DNA from: Ciona savignyi
Taxonomy: Eukaryota > Chordata > Ascidiacea > Phlebobranchia > Cionidae
Direction of reading: 5' to 3'
Length of the DNA: 64,000 nucleotides
Assembly: GCA_000149265.1 (NCBI GenBank)
Contig: CH002827.1
Location: forward strand, 54,603 to 118,602
The notes beneath the pieces are model-generated. The model searched no databases. It was not told the origin of the DNA and was given only the letters and a program-made list of their open reading frames with translations. Below are positions 1 to 14,466 of the stretch, in pieces. Both the position numbers and the translations under genes were made by a program. Each line of letters opens with the position of its first letter. Within the stretch, counting starts at the first letter, position 1.

Positions 1-480
1 ATAGTAGGCGATCCTGTAGTAACTAGAGGTACCGAATGTGTTGTTCTGTGCTGCTTATCCTGCCCGCTGTTCCGTAGATTAGTAAAGCCCCATATTACAC
101 AGTTTTGAATTTAAACAAACCAAAATTTAAATAAAAAAATACACTGTCTTCCCTAATACACAAGCCTATACCTTTTAAAATTAATTATGCCTACCTAATA
201 TTTTAGTTGTTTTAGTAGGAAGATTTATGTTGTTTTTGGGAAGATTAAATATAGCAAAAGATACCGGTAATCAGAAAAAAATGACAAAATGATGGTCTTT
301 ATAGCATGTAAAGAATATATAAAAATAAAACAATTTGTACTATCCATGGGTGACAACCACATCATTTCATGATTTGGGAAAAATCTTCTCTCTACCTGCA
401 TGGCTATTTAAAGAGATTTAAACAACATGTTTTAATAATTTGTTTACAGGTTCCGGTGTATTGTTTCTAATACTTTAAAG
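1..480. other. Upstream region of DIS3L2, no gene seen
   Basis: AT-rich sequence with no convincing coding exon. A possible splice acceptor (tttgtttacag) at about 448 precedes the first candidate coding exon, so 449-480 may be 5' UTR of DIS3L2. I see no recognisable repeat or RNA gene in the rest. Confidence 0.4.
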
Positions 481-3400
481 ATGAATTCTTCTAGTGCACT
501 CATTACAAGTCCAAATGCTCAAAGTTCGTCAAACCAGTCTACGCATAAAAGGTACCGGTATATATATATTTATACACAGTATAATTAATAATTAAATTCT
601 TACAAAGATTTAATTAGAGGACTGATAATTGCACTTATCTTAAATTCTCTTTTATTTCTGTTTTTAAATTGGTAATTTTCTAATTACTCAACTTCTAAAG
701 ATAATTACGGCCCTGCATTTTGGTAAAAAGACTAATTTCACAGAAGACCAAGGCATCGGAATCATAAAAGTGAAAATCAGCGAGATTTTCAAAAGGGTGA
801 GTTCAAACAGCACCATACATGGCCAAGTGGGGAACACTGTGTTGTGCAGTTCTTCCATCTTCCTTCTCAAAAGTTAAACATTCAAAATTTGACTCAAGAT
901 ATGGGCACTGTGAACAACTCCACTGTGATTACCACTGGAAACAGACAAATTGTAAGAAGAAGTTTTTTCATCGCTATTTTACAAAATGCTTATTTACTGG
1001 TTCTTTTTACTGGACCTTTTTGTCACTCTGTGCTTACATGCAAAGTAGCCTTATTTAAACACCTGTTTCTGGAAATTCATGTGTACAAAGTCTAAATGTA
1101 CAAAATTTTAAACGTACTTTTACCACTTCATCCTTACCCACCATACCTTCATTCTTAAGTTTTTAAAACACAGTTTAGTTTAAGAATATCACACAAACCA
1201 ATCTATGGATAATCCCCAATAAGCAAAAAGCTTAAATTAAAAGCTTCCAGACAGTACTAGCTAAAACAGCTATATATATTTATTTACAATGTGCATCAAC
1301 AAATAGATGTAAGGTATCAAAAATCTATCACAGCTAGATAGTTGTGGAAAAAGAGGTACTATTTATATTTACAAGTGTGCATTAATGAGAATATCTGAGC
1401 TTAGGTATTATAACCATTGTTTCTCTTAGACGAAAATCGAAATGAAAAATTCTGAAGAAGCAGAAGCTTTATGGAAGAAATACCAAAAACAGCCTATCTC
1501 TGGTGTCACTACATCTCCTGATAACTTTAAGGTTGGAAAATATCACAACGGTTTTTGTTTTTTACTATATTATAAATGTGGACGTTCTCCACACATACCT
1601 TTTACCTGCTCATTTTCCATATCAAGTCGTATGTTTTTTTGGAAAACCTGCCATTCACCCAATTTATCATTATGGAATGTTGGTATTAGGCTTTTTAACC
1701 CACAAATATAAGTTACTGTCACCATCTTCATCCAGTGTAACAGTATATAATGAAAAAAGTGTATACATTTAACTTAATTTCAGGTGCTAAATGATTCAAA
1801 TCAGAAATTGGCATCAACGTGTATTACTTATTACACCTATAGTTTTTAACATTTTGATTCCAAAATATTTTCTTTAGAAACTTAAGTCCAAAAGCTGGAA
1901 ACCGTACTTCGATGATTATTTATCACCAGAAGAAATCGAGCAAGGAATCGCAAATGGGCAACTTATCAAAGGAGCTCTTCGAATCAATGCAAAGAAGTTT
2001 ACTCATGCGTTTATAACTGACACGGTTGGTATATACAACTAATTTTTTTTATTTTTATTATTTTAGTAATGTTTAACGCAGAAGCAAAGTGTATGATTAT
2101 TTGATATTATCAACTCTAAAATGCTACAGACGCTCCTACAATAAGATCTTTGTATAGAGATTTGTGTCTCTTAATTACTTTTCTATTTTTGTATTTTTAT
2201 TGTAAAATAAGTAAGTTTCAACAGCCATATTCATTTGTTCCTTTGTTTCTGCCACAGGAAGGCCATGACATACTAATTGATGGGTTTAAAGACCGGAACA
2301 GAGCTTTACAGGGAGATGTAGTGGCGCTTAGGATCAAAGATAAAAAACATTGGATTGTGAGTAGTGTGTTTATTCTTTAAATCAACTAACAGTAATTGTA
2401 TTTTATTTTAGTATTTTCCATATCTTTTACAGTAAAAAAATACAATATTATTATGTGGTTTAAACGTATGTCAATATAAAATTACACAATTTATTGTCAT
2501 GGTAGTTAAAGTCAGATGTCCCTTATATTTTCTTTGGTTGCCGTTAACATTGATCTCACAGAAAAAAAAAACAATGCAAAAAGGAACTGGCAATTTTTGT
2601 TGTAGTTGGGACATAATTAATCTTGAAGTTACTACTGGTTCCAAGATTAATTTAAATCTGCCCACATTTACAAAAAGAATTGAATTAAAAAAAAAATAAT
2701 AATATAAAAACCTTAAAACACATGTAAAATACAAAAGTGTACAATTAAATTATCGATAATCATAAAATTTATTTGGGAATTGGTTTCAATAACAACTGTT
2801 TTCAAATACTTATTGTTTAACATTAAAATCTGTGAGTGATCTATATTTCCAAAGCATAATGTGTGGAGTTGTAAGATATTCTGAGCAAAAAATCGTAAAA
2901 GACAAAATAATAATTTTTATCTTAATGAGAAATTTTTTGAAAATTCTTATTCAAATATCATTAGGATCAAAACTATTATTTTGGCTTTATGTTTTTTTGC
3001 TTGGACGATCTATATATTAAACTTAGTAAGAATATCTGTTAAATTGTAATGTATAGCATTTAAACACAATAGCTTAACAGAGAGTACGTAAAGAATTCTT
3101 TAGCATAGTATTGCTGGTAACAATAACACAAGTTTACTCCAAAAAGATTAAAAATATTTACAACCGTTATTTTTTTTCCAGATGGGCACTTCTGATTTGT
3201 CTCAAGAGCTGGGAAATATGTCAGTGGAAAATTCAAATTCTGAAAATGGTCTGTCCCCGAATGTTAATTCCCCTTCAGGTCAGAAACCCAGTTATGTGTC
3301 ACTTATTACTCTTAGCCAATACTAAAAAAATTGTCTGCATACAATGTCATTTGTTTCGCGTTGTTTAAAAATTTTATTAAAAGTCTTTGTTTTGTCAAAT

Positions 3401-6400
3401 TCTTCAAATTGAATGATTTTCTGCTTAATTGACATTAATGCCCTTTTCTGTACCAAAGAGTTAGTTCTTACTTGGATATTTTCGTTTAATTGACAGATTT
3501 AATCATGTAAAAATGGTTAAAATATAAAGCATACAATGCCAACAATTGTTCAGTAAATCTGGTATGGAATCTTTCTATTTGAATATGGAACTGAAGATGC
3601 GATTTGGGTGACATATATCTATATATAAAATTATATACATATATAATTTTTTCAACTTGGACTTTTGGTTGATATTACAAAAAAAGAATAAGGTACTAAA
3701 AATACCTTTAGATTGGCTGAATTAAAACAATGCTATAGTGTTTTTTTTCTTTCATTTACTAAAGTTTTGTATTACAAAAGTGTGTACAATAGCATGGTTG
3801 CTATCAAAGCAGGAGGCCCATTTGTAGTTACTCTTAACACATTGCTTTTCTTGTATTGCTTATTGCAAATACCTTTGGTTTAATATTTTACAGCGCACAA
3901 ATTCCGGAACACAAGGAAAACTGCCACTGTTGTGGGCATTGTTGAAAAGAAACATCGCCAGGTTGTGACTGGCTATCTACGACTGGACAAAGCAAATGTA
4001 TGTGCTTTTTATCTTTACCAAAGAATAGCATACAAGACTAATTCATCTGCAGTGTAATAAGTTTTGGCCAAGTAACTAAGTAAAACCCCCAGGATTTACT
4101 TTTAAAATTAAGATATTGATTTAATCCCACTTTTTTTAAGCTATGTAGAAGTTAGTACCAGTGTGTACCGTTTATACTGGTTTTATGTGGTTATGATCTT
4201 ACAATTCCATTTACTCTGCTTAATTTTTTTTTTTGCCTAAAATATTTGGATAAAGCATAGAATGTTCTTGGAAAATCCCAGACAGTGGGAAAATGCAGAG
4301 TTGTGTGTGCTGGCAATTGTCAGGTTACCAGAGATATTGCAGCATGTTGTGTATGATTGCGTCACTCCTTTAAGTTTAATAAAACCACTGATTTACCAGG
4401 TTTAAATAATGTCTGCATGATTGCCCAGAGTCACACAAGCTGTCAATCAGTCATAATCCTACAACATTTGGTTGGAAGTCGACACATTAACCCGCCCAGC
4501 AATTCAACCGGACAAAAATTGTTAAAAATCATTTTATAGGCCAACGACAACCATGTAACATTGGAGTCGGTGTCAAGAAATGGCCAAAATATGTTGATTC
4601 CAAAGGATTCAGTCATGAAAGAAAAAGCGAAACAAGATATTTCAAAAGTTCTGTTTGTGGGAAGGATAATCCGATGGGATACCGCATGTCCTTTACCTCT
4701 TGGGTGAGAGATTTATTTAAAACCTGTGCTCAGTGCTGGAAAAAGATGGTTTGCAAATTTGCAATACTTTATACATAGACAGTTACAGTAAAACACAAAC
4801 AACATGATGGTCAAAAAACATTTGAAGGAGTCATGTTGTGAAACAGACCAACGTTACTCCTTTGACTGTTTTATTTTAATTGAAAAATTAATTACAATTT
4901 TAGAGTTTGTAATTGTGTTTTGTAATTAATCTGTAATTCTTCTATTAGAGAATTTTTTGTATTCACACACTTTGTTGAATCAGTGTACATACTCTTTGTG
5001 AACCTAATTATTTATTAATTGCATACATCTCGCAGAGAATTGGTTCAAAGTATTGGCGAAATCGGACAAATTGAGCCGGAAACAACCCGGATACTTATCG
5101 ACCACGATGTTGATTTTTCTGAGTTTTCCGCTGCTGTTAACCACTGCCTGCCATCTAATCTGCCTTGGACGATTCCACAAGTAAAGCTAGATTCACGCTG
5201 ATTAGTGGTTGGGTGTAGTTCTTAGTTTGCTTTATTTCACCAGAAATCACACCTCGATGGCCCACGCCTAGCCTGTAATTTTTTATGTTCGTTTTGGAGC
5301 AATTTCCAAGATTCTTAAGTGAAAGCATATACAATTTCATTAATTATGCTTTGGCATTTTTCGTTACCACAGGGATGTGTTATGTCACAGACAGAATGCG
5401 CCCAATTGTAAACACTTCTGTTTTAAAACTTAAGCCAAGTCACGCTTCACTCAGCCTCAGTGTAGACAGGGCTTAAACTTTACATTTTTAAAAATAATGA
5501 AATTAACCCTCATAAAAAAAATTAGTATTGTCTTTAGCAAAAAAGTCTATAACCTGATTGTAATTAATAAGTGCAGTTTAGGGTATACTTAGATTTGATT
5601 AAAAATGAGGGTAGGTGGATTTGTTAAAACTTAAAAGACATGATTTTATTTTAACAAGCATCATATTTTTAGACAGAAAGAGCGAAGAGACGGGATTTTA
5701 CACAGGAATGCATCTTTTCTATCGATCCGGCCACCGCGCGTGATTTGGATGACGCTCTGCACTGCAACAGACTGGCCAATGGTACATTTTGATTGTTGAA
5801 AAGCCACCTTGTAGGGGCAATTGGACTCTTAAATCTATATACAAAACAGGGTATTTAGAAAACAGAATCGTTACAAGACAGACTTAGCAAAAACATATTA
5901 ATTAGATGGCAAAGCTGTACACACAATTAAAAATATGTTTCGTAATTGTATATTACCCTGAAGAAAACCCTTCCCTATAAAATTTAAGTGGTGTGTACTA
6001 AGAAAGTTGGAAATCTTTGTTTATTTGAAACCCATTTACTTTTCGTATTCTTGTTTTTCGGGGTAAATATTCAAGTTTTCTGAATTTACAGTTTTAAATT
6101 ATGAAGCTTTAATTTTCTGTGGTTTTCACAGGCACGTACGAAATTGGTGTCCATATTGCTGACGTGAGCTACTTTGTGCACCCGGGCACTGAACTTGACA
6201 AAGTGGCGGGCCAGCGGTGCACGTCGGTCTACCTCGTGCAACGCGTGATTCCCATGCTCCCTCGACTGCTATGTGAGGAACTGTGCAGTTTGAACCCAGG
6301 ACAGGAACGTCTTGCTTTTTCAGTTGTGTGGAATATAACAGAAGAAGGAAAAGTGAGACAATGTTAAGAAACTTCAAAAAAGTTTTTATATGCCTGCAGT

Positions 6401-9400
6401 GAAATACTGCAATATATATATAAATATATATACACATCTTAATATTTTATTTAAGGTATATATACAAATACAATATACATTTATATAAATTTATAGGTTG
6501 TAGGATATAGAGATACAGATTGATTTATAAATGTGCTATTATCATACGACTTGATGATATATATATATAAATGTATAGGCCTATACTATATACAAAATTC
6601 TATATCTATTGTACTTTTTTAGACTTTTTCTACATTTAACATGAAAATATATGTATTTGACACCGAGTTTTAGCTTTAACCCACCCATAATCAAAATCAT
6701 TTTTCCATACATTTTAACTATCTAGCTTTCAATTGTATAACATGGTATACTATTAAAATTGCTATAAATTGTAATATATTTTTTCTAGATCCTGTCGCAG
6801 TGGTTCGGCCGCAGTATAATTCGTTCGTGCACAAAATTTAGTTACGACCACGCCCAATCCTTCATCGACTACCCACAACGTGATTTCACCCACCCAGAAT
6901 CTGCCCCCGCCGAAAATGAGTTCCCAGAAATTACTGGCTCATTTAATTTAAATGAAATAAAAACCAAAGTCTACGATTTGTTTAAGGTAATTGGAATACA
7001 TTTTTGTTTCGTTTTATGTGATAAATAATTTTTTTTTTTTTTTTAACTACACTTTACAATTTACAAAAGTATGCAAATGACACAAGAAGAATCAACTTCA
7101 ATTTTCTCAAACCAAACTTATTTATCTTTCTGTAACCCATCACCATCCAATGAGTTAAGCAATGCAATTTGTCTTGTTTTAGTAAACTTAGTGCAGGATG
7201 ACATACCGCTAATATTAATCAAAATGAAAATTAAACCTACAAAATGTATTATGTATACTCTTCTTAAAATTACTCCACAAACATTTTAAGGTTAGAATGC
7301 AACAAGATATTTAATTAATACCCGTCAATAAATATAGCCAGAGGCATTAATACACAGGAAATCATAGGATTACCTTACGCCCACCGTTGGCTTAATGCAG
7401 CTGTTGCACTCTGTTGTATAAGAATGAGATGTTTATTCAGTTTAAGTTCCACCTATTAATCCACTGGTTTAAGGCGATGTCTTCTAAGTTTATAATCCAA
7501 TGTCACAACCGACTAGCCAAATACAAGGTTCGATACTGTAACCATTCAGCTAAAAAGTGCCGTACTAATCCACCAAGCTATTACTGTTCATTTTTAATTT
7601 GCATAATGTAAGTTTAACGACCACATCATTTTTTTAGTTCCGCCGTGTTTATTCACTGACGTATTTTAACTACTGTAGTTTTGCCATTTTATCCTGCCTC
7701 CTTAACTTAAAATATTTATGCCATTTTTGTAATGTAATGAAAAGCAAAAAAAGAATCTGAACTAAACTATTTTACTTTCCAAGGTTAGTCAAAACCTGCG
7801 TAAGCAACGAATGGAGAGTGGAGCATTAAGACTTGACCAGGTTAAATTGTCCTACACCCTCAATTCTGAAACTGGGATGCCAAATGGTTGTTTCACATAT
7901 GAATACAGGAAAAGTAACGAGTAAGTTTTTGGTGTTGAACTGAAAAAAAGTTTTTAAATTTACCTACTTTTTAATAAGCTGTTCAAATTTAATAGCATTG
8001 CTTATTGTTTGTTGATTTGTATAGCATTGGGCAATATTATAGTAGACCAAACTAACAAAACATATATTAAAAATATTATTTCTTGCTAATAAACGTCTTC
8101 TTTAGGTTAATCGAAGAGTTTATGTTACTGGCGAACATGGCTGTAGCTCATAAACTGTACAAGAGCATACCCACCCATGCATTCTTACGATCCCATCCAG
8201 AACCTAAAGAGGTAATAGATTTTCTACGATTATCTTCAAATCTTTAAATGTAATCCTTTTTTTCGAACCCCAAATTTCACAATCTTATTATGAAGGAATT
8301 ATTGTTGTTTGCAATTAAGTTGTCCCTCATCTTTCTTTTTGTCATTATAATAAAAAAATAACAAGCCATTAATATCAATGTTATTAAACCAGATACACAA
8401 CCAATAGCTTTCTTAGAATCACATTTATAAAATCCTTGATAAAAATTCCGTAACAAAGCTACATTTGTAAGAGAAAGAAAATGTCAAACACAGGGACAAC
8501 TTATAAATATAAAAAGTAACAAAATTAACCATAAAAAACAAAACTGCCGTAATGCAGATACAAATGTTTTAATTATTGGGCCTGATTTTTCGGATCTTAC
8601 ATTGTATAACTTTTCACAAATATATTTCTTTTTTTCCAGGAAATGCTGCAGGACTTTGTGAGTACATGTCGCGCGATTGGTTTCGATATTGATTCCAGCT
8701 CTTCAGAATCATTGGCGGTAAGTGTGCTTTTTGATACTTATGATTATCTCACAATTAAGTGTGGAACGTGAACCTGAAATAAGAGAAATTCGTTACTGTT
8801 AATGCTGAAGACTTGGTTTCCACCCCAGTTAATACAACAGATTTTGTTTGATTTATGTGCTATGTTATGAAGAAGTTTTAATGTAGGTTTTGTAAAACGG
8901 CAAAAAAAAATTAAATTGCTTTAAGCAGTATTTAACTAACTATTTAATTAAATTGTATGCAGTAACTTATATCTTCTAATAAACATGATTTTGCAAGATA
9001 GCTTACTTTTACAGATTTTACTCTTTGCCAAAATATCAATATTCGCTATTTTCCCAAAAAAATAAATTTCTTTTTTTACCAGGAATCATTGAGAACTGCA
9101 CCTGGTGATGACGATCTTGCGAAATATAGGAAGCAAGCTTTGTTTTTGCTCGCTATTAAACCTCAACAGGTGAGCATTAAATCGTTTCTACACTAAGAGC
9201 GAGTGAGGCATGCTTGGGTTTAATTCTTTGTTTTATATCACCGGAAAATGAAATAAAAATATGATTGTAATTTATAAATGTCTGATAGCGTTTTTCATGA
9301 TTTGCAATGCCTAAAATGGATATAGAAAAGATATACCCTTTAATCATGAATTTTTGTCGTTTGTTACCACTATGACGAAGTTTGTTTAGCGATTGCAGCG

Positions 9401-12400
9401 AGTTAAAAATTGTATGATTTAAATTCTCTGGATTTTTATGCCAGGTGTGTTCTATGCTCCCTAGGAACACAACCATGCAGAATATTGGTTAGTCGGAAGT
9501 GATCCTACAAACTATATGGCAACACACTTCCATTTTTTGTATCTTTATTTGCTTGTACTTGTACATACTACCCACCGGTATAAATGTGCTTATCTGAATA
9601 TTATTATTTTAGAATCAATAATTTTCAAGTGCCCCAAAATATACTTTATAAGGGCAAACAAAAACATTTTTGTACTTACTTCATTAAGAAAAAATAAACA
9701 TGCATCACTGTTAACTTATAAAATCATTCCCTTTTTTTAAATTATATTAATTAATCTTATTTTTCACTAATATAAGCACTAAATTAATATAATAAAACAT
9801 AGTATTTCCTAGTCCAGGTATCAAAAACCTTTTGTACTTACAGAGCCATTTATTTTAACCAATATTCCACAAAATGCAAAACTTATAATAATTTTGCAAT
9901 AAAAGAAAAACAATGCTATGTTTGCAACATTGCAAGTGTTCTGGCGATGCGAGTGTTCTAGCGACCGCTTAATTATTAAACTTCTTAAGTTCTTGTTACA
10001 GTAGCAATAAAATTTATAACAGCCGTATCAGGAGATAAAAGAGCCACATGCGGCTGCAGATCCGTAGGTTGCCAACCACTGTTCTAGTTAAAATAATTAT
10101 TCTTTATTCTGTCATGCATACCACCTACCTTGCAGCATCTACATTCACATACCTACTGTTCCAGCTAGCCACATACATATGTGCTGGATCGGTCAAGGAT
10201 GAGTCAAAGTATCATCACTACGCTCTCAATGTACCACTTTACACACATTTCACGTCGCCCATTCGGAGATACGCTGATCTGGTGGTGCACCGACAACTTG
10301 CTGCTATATTAGGTAGGTATCTTGCATGGCTGAATGGATTGTTGTTTGTATGATTGTATCCTTGTGGATAATCTAAATCACTATTAAGGATTTTGCAGGA
10401 TTGATGAGGGATTGAAAAGTTGATTTATTTTTTCATGGGGTGCATTTTACATGCTGTAGGTTTTACATGTGGTGTATTTTACGTGCGGTGTATTTTATGG
10501 TGAGGCCATTTTTTCGTGAGGCGCATTCTTTTGAGAGGAAAATGATGGTGTTTTTTCCGAGCCTGGTCCTTCTGATCTACACGTTTTCTTAATAAAAACG
10601 ATGGCACGCATAAAAGTTACCACACTAGAAGCTTATTTTTTACATATTTTAACTGCTGTAATGTTGAATGGTTAATGTAAATAAAACTAACCATGTCATG
10701 CAAACCAATCATTATCCAGGAGAACAAAGTGATGATCAGTCCATGAATTTATCTCCACAAGAGTTGCAGGCCCAGGCCATTCTATGCAATGAACGAAAGA
10801 GCAATGCAAAACAAGCTCAAGAATTAAGTGTGGATATGTTCTTCAATCTCCTGGTTAATGTAAGTTTTATTCTTTTTTTTCTGCATTTTAACAGCATTTA
10901 GTGGGCTTCACCTATAACCCGTGGATTAATGAGTTCTACTGAAGATAAAAGGTTGTATCAATCATACATAACACACTGCAATAGCTCCAGTAATCTGGAT
11001 GTAAGCGCGGGTAATCTGATGATGGCCCATGTGTTAACCCTCCCTTTTGTTTTCCAATACTCAGAGGTAAAACATCCCATCCAATCCATAAGCAAATATT
11101 CTATATGTAGTGTAATCAACACAACATTTTGGGGGTCAAGATGGTGTTCGAAATAGTTTTTCTATCGATTAATGAATAACCTACATACAAAAAGCAGAGA
11201 CAAATATTCTACTGATTACATTTTTGTGTTTTTATACATTTCCTATATTTCTTAGAACTATGGACCACTAGAAAGCCGTGGTATGGTAATGAATGTCCTC
11301 AATCGATCATTCGATGTCCTATCTACTGAGTATGGAGTTACAAAACGTGTTTATTTGGAAGTAAGTCAATGTGGTATATCTGCATTAGCATTGCTGAACT
11401 ACCTTCCTGCCAGAACCCTTGTATTTTTTTCAATTAGACAATAAAAGATAATTGTGTAATACTCCCTGCTTTTCCTGGTTTTAGTTCTTCACATATCTCT
11501 CTAGGCTAGAAACAAATCAGGACTCAACTTTAGTTACTGTACGAAAATGCTGCTAATAATGGAATATCATTAGCTATTGCCAATTATAGAGTGCTTATAA
11601 GATAAACAAAATATTAATTTTATTATTTACAGGAACTTCCAATTCTTGCGTTTAAGTGTGAGGAAAAGTTGATACCAAATAGCAACATTAAAATCTATGT
11701 AAGTTATGTACTAATATCATAAGCATTGCTCAAATTGGTATTAAACTCTATATCTACATCCAGACGCTTAAAATAAAGTGGCCACTCGAAGGACAAGAGG
11801 TGCCAGAAGTTGCTCAAGGGTAAGTCATCCAAATATTGCATTGGATCGATTATAGTACCATCAAGGACTGAAAATAAGATGATTTTGACATAGTTTAGTC
11901 CAGAGTACAAACTCTTTAGTTACAGTGCTGGAAAAATACCTGTCATACTGTTTCTATTTGCTTAATAAACCTATTTAGTTCAATCTTGTGCAAACAATTC
12001 ATGTAATTTGCTTGGTTTCACCTTACTAAACAATGTGAAAAAACTGGGAAACTAAAAGAAGAGAAAGAGAGAAATCAGGAGGGAGGGAAACTTTACAATA
12101 AAATGAAGATTAGTGTGTTTGGATTTTTTTCAGGTAGCTAATGGGGATAAGTGTTTAGGTCCGGCTTAGAAATAGTTTTCCTCGTCTTTTTTCTCTCCTC
12201 TTAGTGTTGCTGCAGAAATTGCACAATTAAACTAAACCCCACCGCAGCCACATTCCAAACACTCAATTTACTTTTGTTACTCTACCCAATACTTATTTCC
12301 TGTGCTAGCCCCAGTATATCTTACACCAATAAAAATGTTAGGACCAAGCTTCCAGCCTACGACTCCACGGGACCAGGTATAGAGCAGACGATTGAAACCT

Positions 12401-12894
12401 TTGCGATGGTTGACATATTGCTGGCGAAAAAGGAACCAGAATCAGTCACTTCAATTCGGGTATAGTCTCTTTGTTTAAGATCTTGTTTTAATGCGTTAAT
12501 TCGCATTTGTTTTTGTACAAATTATACTTTTTAGGTGAAAGGCTTTGGAAAACAATACTTAAACTACAATAATTCTATAATGATTGTGTTTATATCAACA
12601 TGTTAACTACTTGAGAAGTCTAAACTTACTTCAGTAATGGGTTGAACAAAAACTGAAGTATGGATTAATTATTTATAAAATAACTTGTGTAATCAAATAA
12701 ATAGATTTAGTAGAGAAACTAATTTTGTATTTTAAAGAATGCATGTGTTTTACCAAACCAATCGTTTTCCCAGTCTCTAAGTTTAGAACACACTATGTAT
12801 ACCGTATTTTAAATTGATTTTTAGAATTGACCGATTTAAATCTATGCAGGCAACACTGAAAAGATTAGATATGAAACAGCAAGAAGAAGGGTGA
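481..12894 (+). CDS. DIS3L2: DIS3L2-like 3'-5' exoribonuclease (RNB family), multi-exon
   Basis: Known role of the family: processive cytoplasmic degradation of RNA from the 3' end, preferring uridylated tails. Well-supported exons, all phase-consistent: 1430-1531, 1878-2024, 2258-2356, 3182-3278, 3894-3997, 4540-4703, 5036-5180, 5673-5781, 6132-6352, 6789-6986, 7784-7920, 8106-8211, 8640-8717, 9083-9169, 10165-10312, 10720-10859, 11256-11360, 11633-11698, 11764-11819, 12342-12459, 12850-12894 (TGA 12892). Cold-shock domains lie in exons 1878-4703. The RNB domain starts with [13 protein letters not shown] (5673-5781), which carries the catalytic Asp cluster, and continues through [25 protein letters not shown] and [19 protein letters not shown]. 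The end is S1-like. No PIN domain is seen, which separates it from DIS3. The N terminus is uncertain. ATG 481 (exon 481-551) gives phase 2. An internal ATG at 515 gives phase 1, and that phase joins 744-796, 850-951 and then 1430 in frame. Confidence is high for the gene and low for its first three exons. Confidence 0.93.
5181..5480. repeat. Possible MITE-like repeat in a DIS3L2 intron
   Basis: The two ends of this intron segment are loosely inverted relative to each other (left ...cacgctgattagtgg..., right complement ...ctgaggctgagtgaagcg...). Parts of it recur near 9180-9260 in another intron of the same gene, including a similar 'ttatttcaccagaaa' / 'ttatatcaccggaaa' stretch. The boundaries are not sharp and I saw no clear target duplication. 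Confidence 0.3.
7340..7560 (-). repeat. tRNA-derived SINE (family A), antisense, partial
   Basis: Reverse-strand match to the SINE described at 15190: 'gattaccttacgcccaccg', 'gcactctgttgtat', 'attaatccactggttta'. It lies in a DIS3L2 intron and is partly decayed. Confidence 0.5.
9815..10081. mobile_element. Non-autonomous hAT-like MITE in a DIS3L2 intron
   Basis: The right end contains the hAT-type terminal sequence 'gaggttgccaaccactg'-like (seen as gtaggttgccaaccactg). The left end starts caggtatcaaaaacc, an imperfect inverted match. The flanking 8-mers tcctagtc (9807-9814) and ttctagtt (10082-10089) agree at 6 of 8 positions, as expected for an old 8-bp target duplication. It has no coding capacity. 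Confidence 0.55.
10890..11100 (+). repeat. tRNA-derived SINE (family A), 3' part
   Basis: Contains the family A body: 'taacacactgcaatagctcc', 'gtaatctgatgatggcccatgtgttaacc' and the tail 'catcccatccaatcc'. The tRNA-like head is missing or decayed. It lies in the DIS3L2 intron between exons 10720-10859 and 11256-11360. Confidence 0.6.
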
Positions 12895-13674
12895 AGTCAA
12901 TATAACACGAAATCAATTATTTTTTTTGACAGATTTATTACTAAATTAATAGCTTTTAACTTTAAATTCAGCGCTTTTCTTTTAAGTTGCACCAGCAGTT
13001 TTAGCAATGTTAACGTTTTAATGCATTTTCTCTCTTCAGTTTCTGTCAGACTGGTGCTTTAAATTACGTCTTACGCAAAATACAATGCTCTGTCAAAAAC
13101 AACATATGTTTCTTTATTTAATTGATAAGTTATATTGGTGATTAAATGTGTTTGTCCTGAAAAAAGTCTGTTTGGACATTCAAAGAAAAATGTTTAACCT
13201 ATGAAGTCTTCTTACTTAGAAATTATGCTAGAATTCAGTTGGTCAGTTACTTATATTTGTATTTGTGTCACAGAGTAAAATGGATAAATTTACCTGTTAA
13301 AATCTGATAGTACTTTTTATATTAATTTGTTTGTTTCAACGCCAATACGGATTTTTTCTTAACATGTGCATATGATGAGTGTCGCGAGTGAGGTTTAAAT
13401 GTGGTTTCCAGTGATTTTTAACTTGGAAGATATAATGACCATGTCAGTACAATAATGACTAACTTAGTGCTAGCCGATATTAAATTTGGTTGAAGGATCA
13501 AGTTTCGCCACTGTAATGACATTAATGTTGTTGACATAAAAAATGTCCCATATTTATCATTGTAGTTTTCGTTAGAAGATATAAAAAAAGAAACCACTGA
13601 TTGATGATTCTCGATGAACTTTACGTAATTTCCCTGACGTCACTGCTAGTCATGTGACCGAAACAATGTGAGAC
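12895..13674. other. Downstream region of DIS3L2, no gene seen
   Basis: AT-rich 3' UTR and intergenic sequence after the DIS3L2 stop. I see no open exon, repeat array or RNA gene before the minisatellite-bounded block begins. Confidence 0.5.
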
Positions 13675-13698
13675 GGGCTGTTCACCAAAAAATGACGC

Positions 13699-14170
13699 AT
13701 GCGACACGCCACTTTTTCAGAGGCGACACGCCACTTTTTTCGAGGCGACACGCCACTTTTTTCGAGGCGACACGCCACTTTTTCAGAGGCGACACGCCAC
13801 TTTTTCAGAGGCGACACGCCACTTTTTCAGAGGCGACACGCCACTTTTTCAGAGGCGACACGCCACTTTTTTCGAGGCGACACGCCACTTTTTCAGAGGC
13901 GACACGCCACTTTTTTCGAGGCGACACGCCACTTTTTCAGAGGCGACACGCCACTTTTTTAGAGGCGACACGCCACTTTTTCAGAGGCGACACGCCACTT
14001 TTTCAGAGGCGACACGCCACTTTTTCAGAGGCGACACGCCACTTTTTTCGAGGCGACACGCCACTTTTTCAGAGGCGACACGCCACTTTTTTAGAGTCGA
14101 CACGCCACTTTTTTAGAGGCGACACGACACTTTTTCATAGAGGAGACGACACTTTTTTCTAGGCGACAAG
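13699..14170 (+). repeat. 22-bp minisatellite, left array
   Basis: About 21 tandem units with core gacacgccacttttt followed by cag/tcg/tag and agg. Units are nearly identical in the centre and decay toward the inner edge (14110-14175). Because 22 is not a multiple of 3 and the unit has no stop, long spurious open frames run through it. Confidence 0.95.
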
Positions 14171-14466
14171 TTACTTTTTAAAACAGCATAAGAGCGTATT
14201 GATTTTAATCAGACGAAGGTAATAGAAAGATGTTTCTGAATAGTGTTGCAGATGACTAAGAATATTGAGGAGCTTCCTGACTAAAATTTCTTTGAATTCG
14301 ATCAAAATAGTTTTTATGTGAAAACAATAGCGCATTGGTTTTAATTAGGTGTATTTATTTCAGCAAATTCTTAAAGATTTGACTTCCAAATATCGTTAAG
14401 TTGGTTAGAAAATATGAGTACGATACATTGTGATATAACCTTGGAGATCATGATGCCATATCCAAT

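Noticed and set aside
13668..14162. Long open frames through the 22-bp repeat (and on the minus strand at 18542-19349)
   Set aside because: The repeat unit lacks stops and its length is not a multiple of three, so every frame stays open. There is no non-repetitive coding sequence, so these are not genes.
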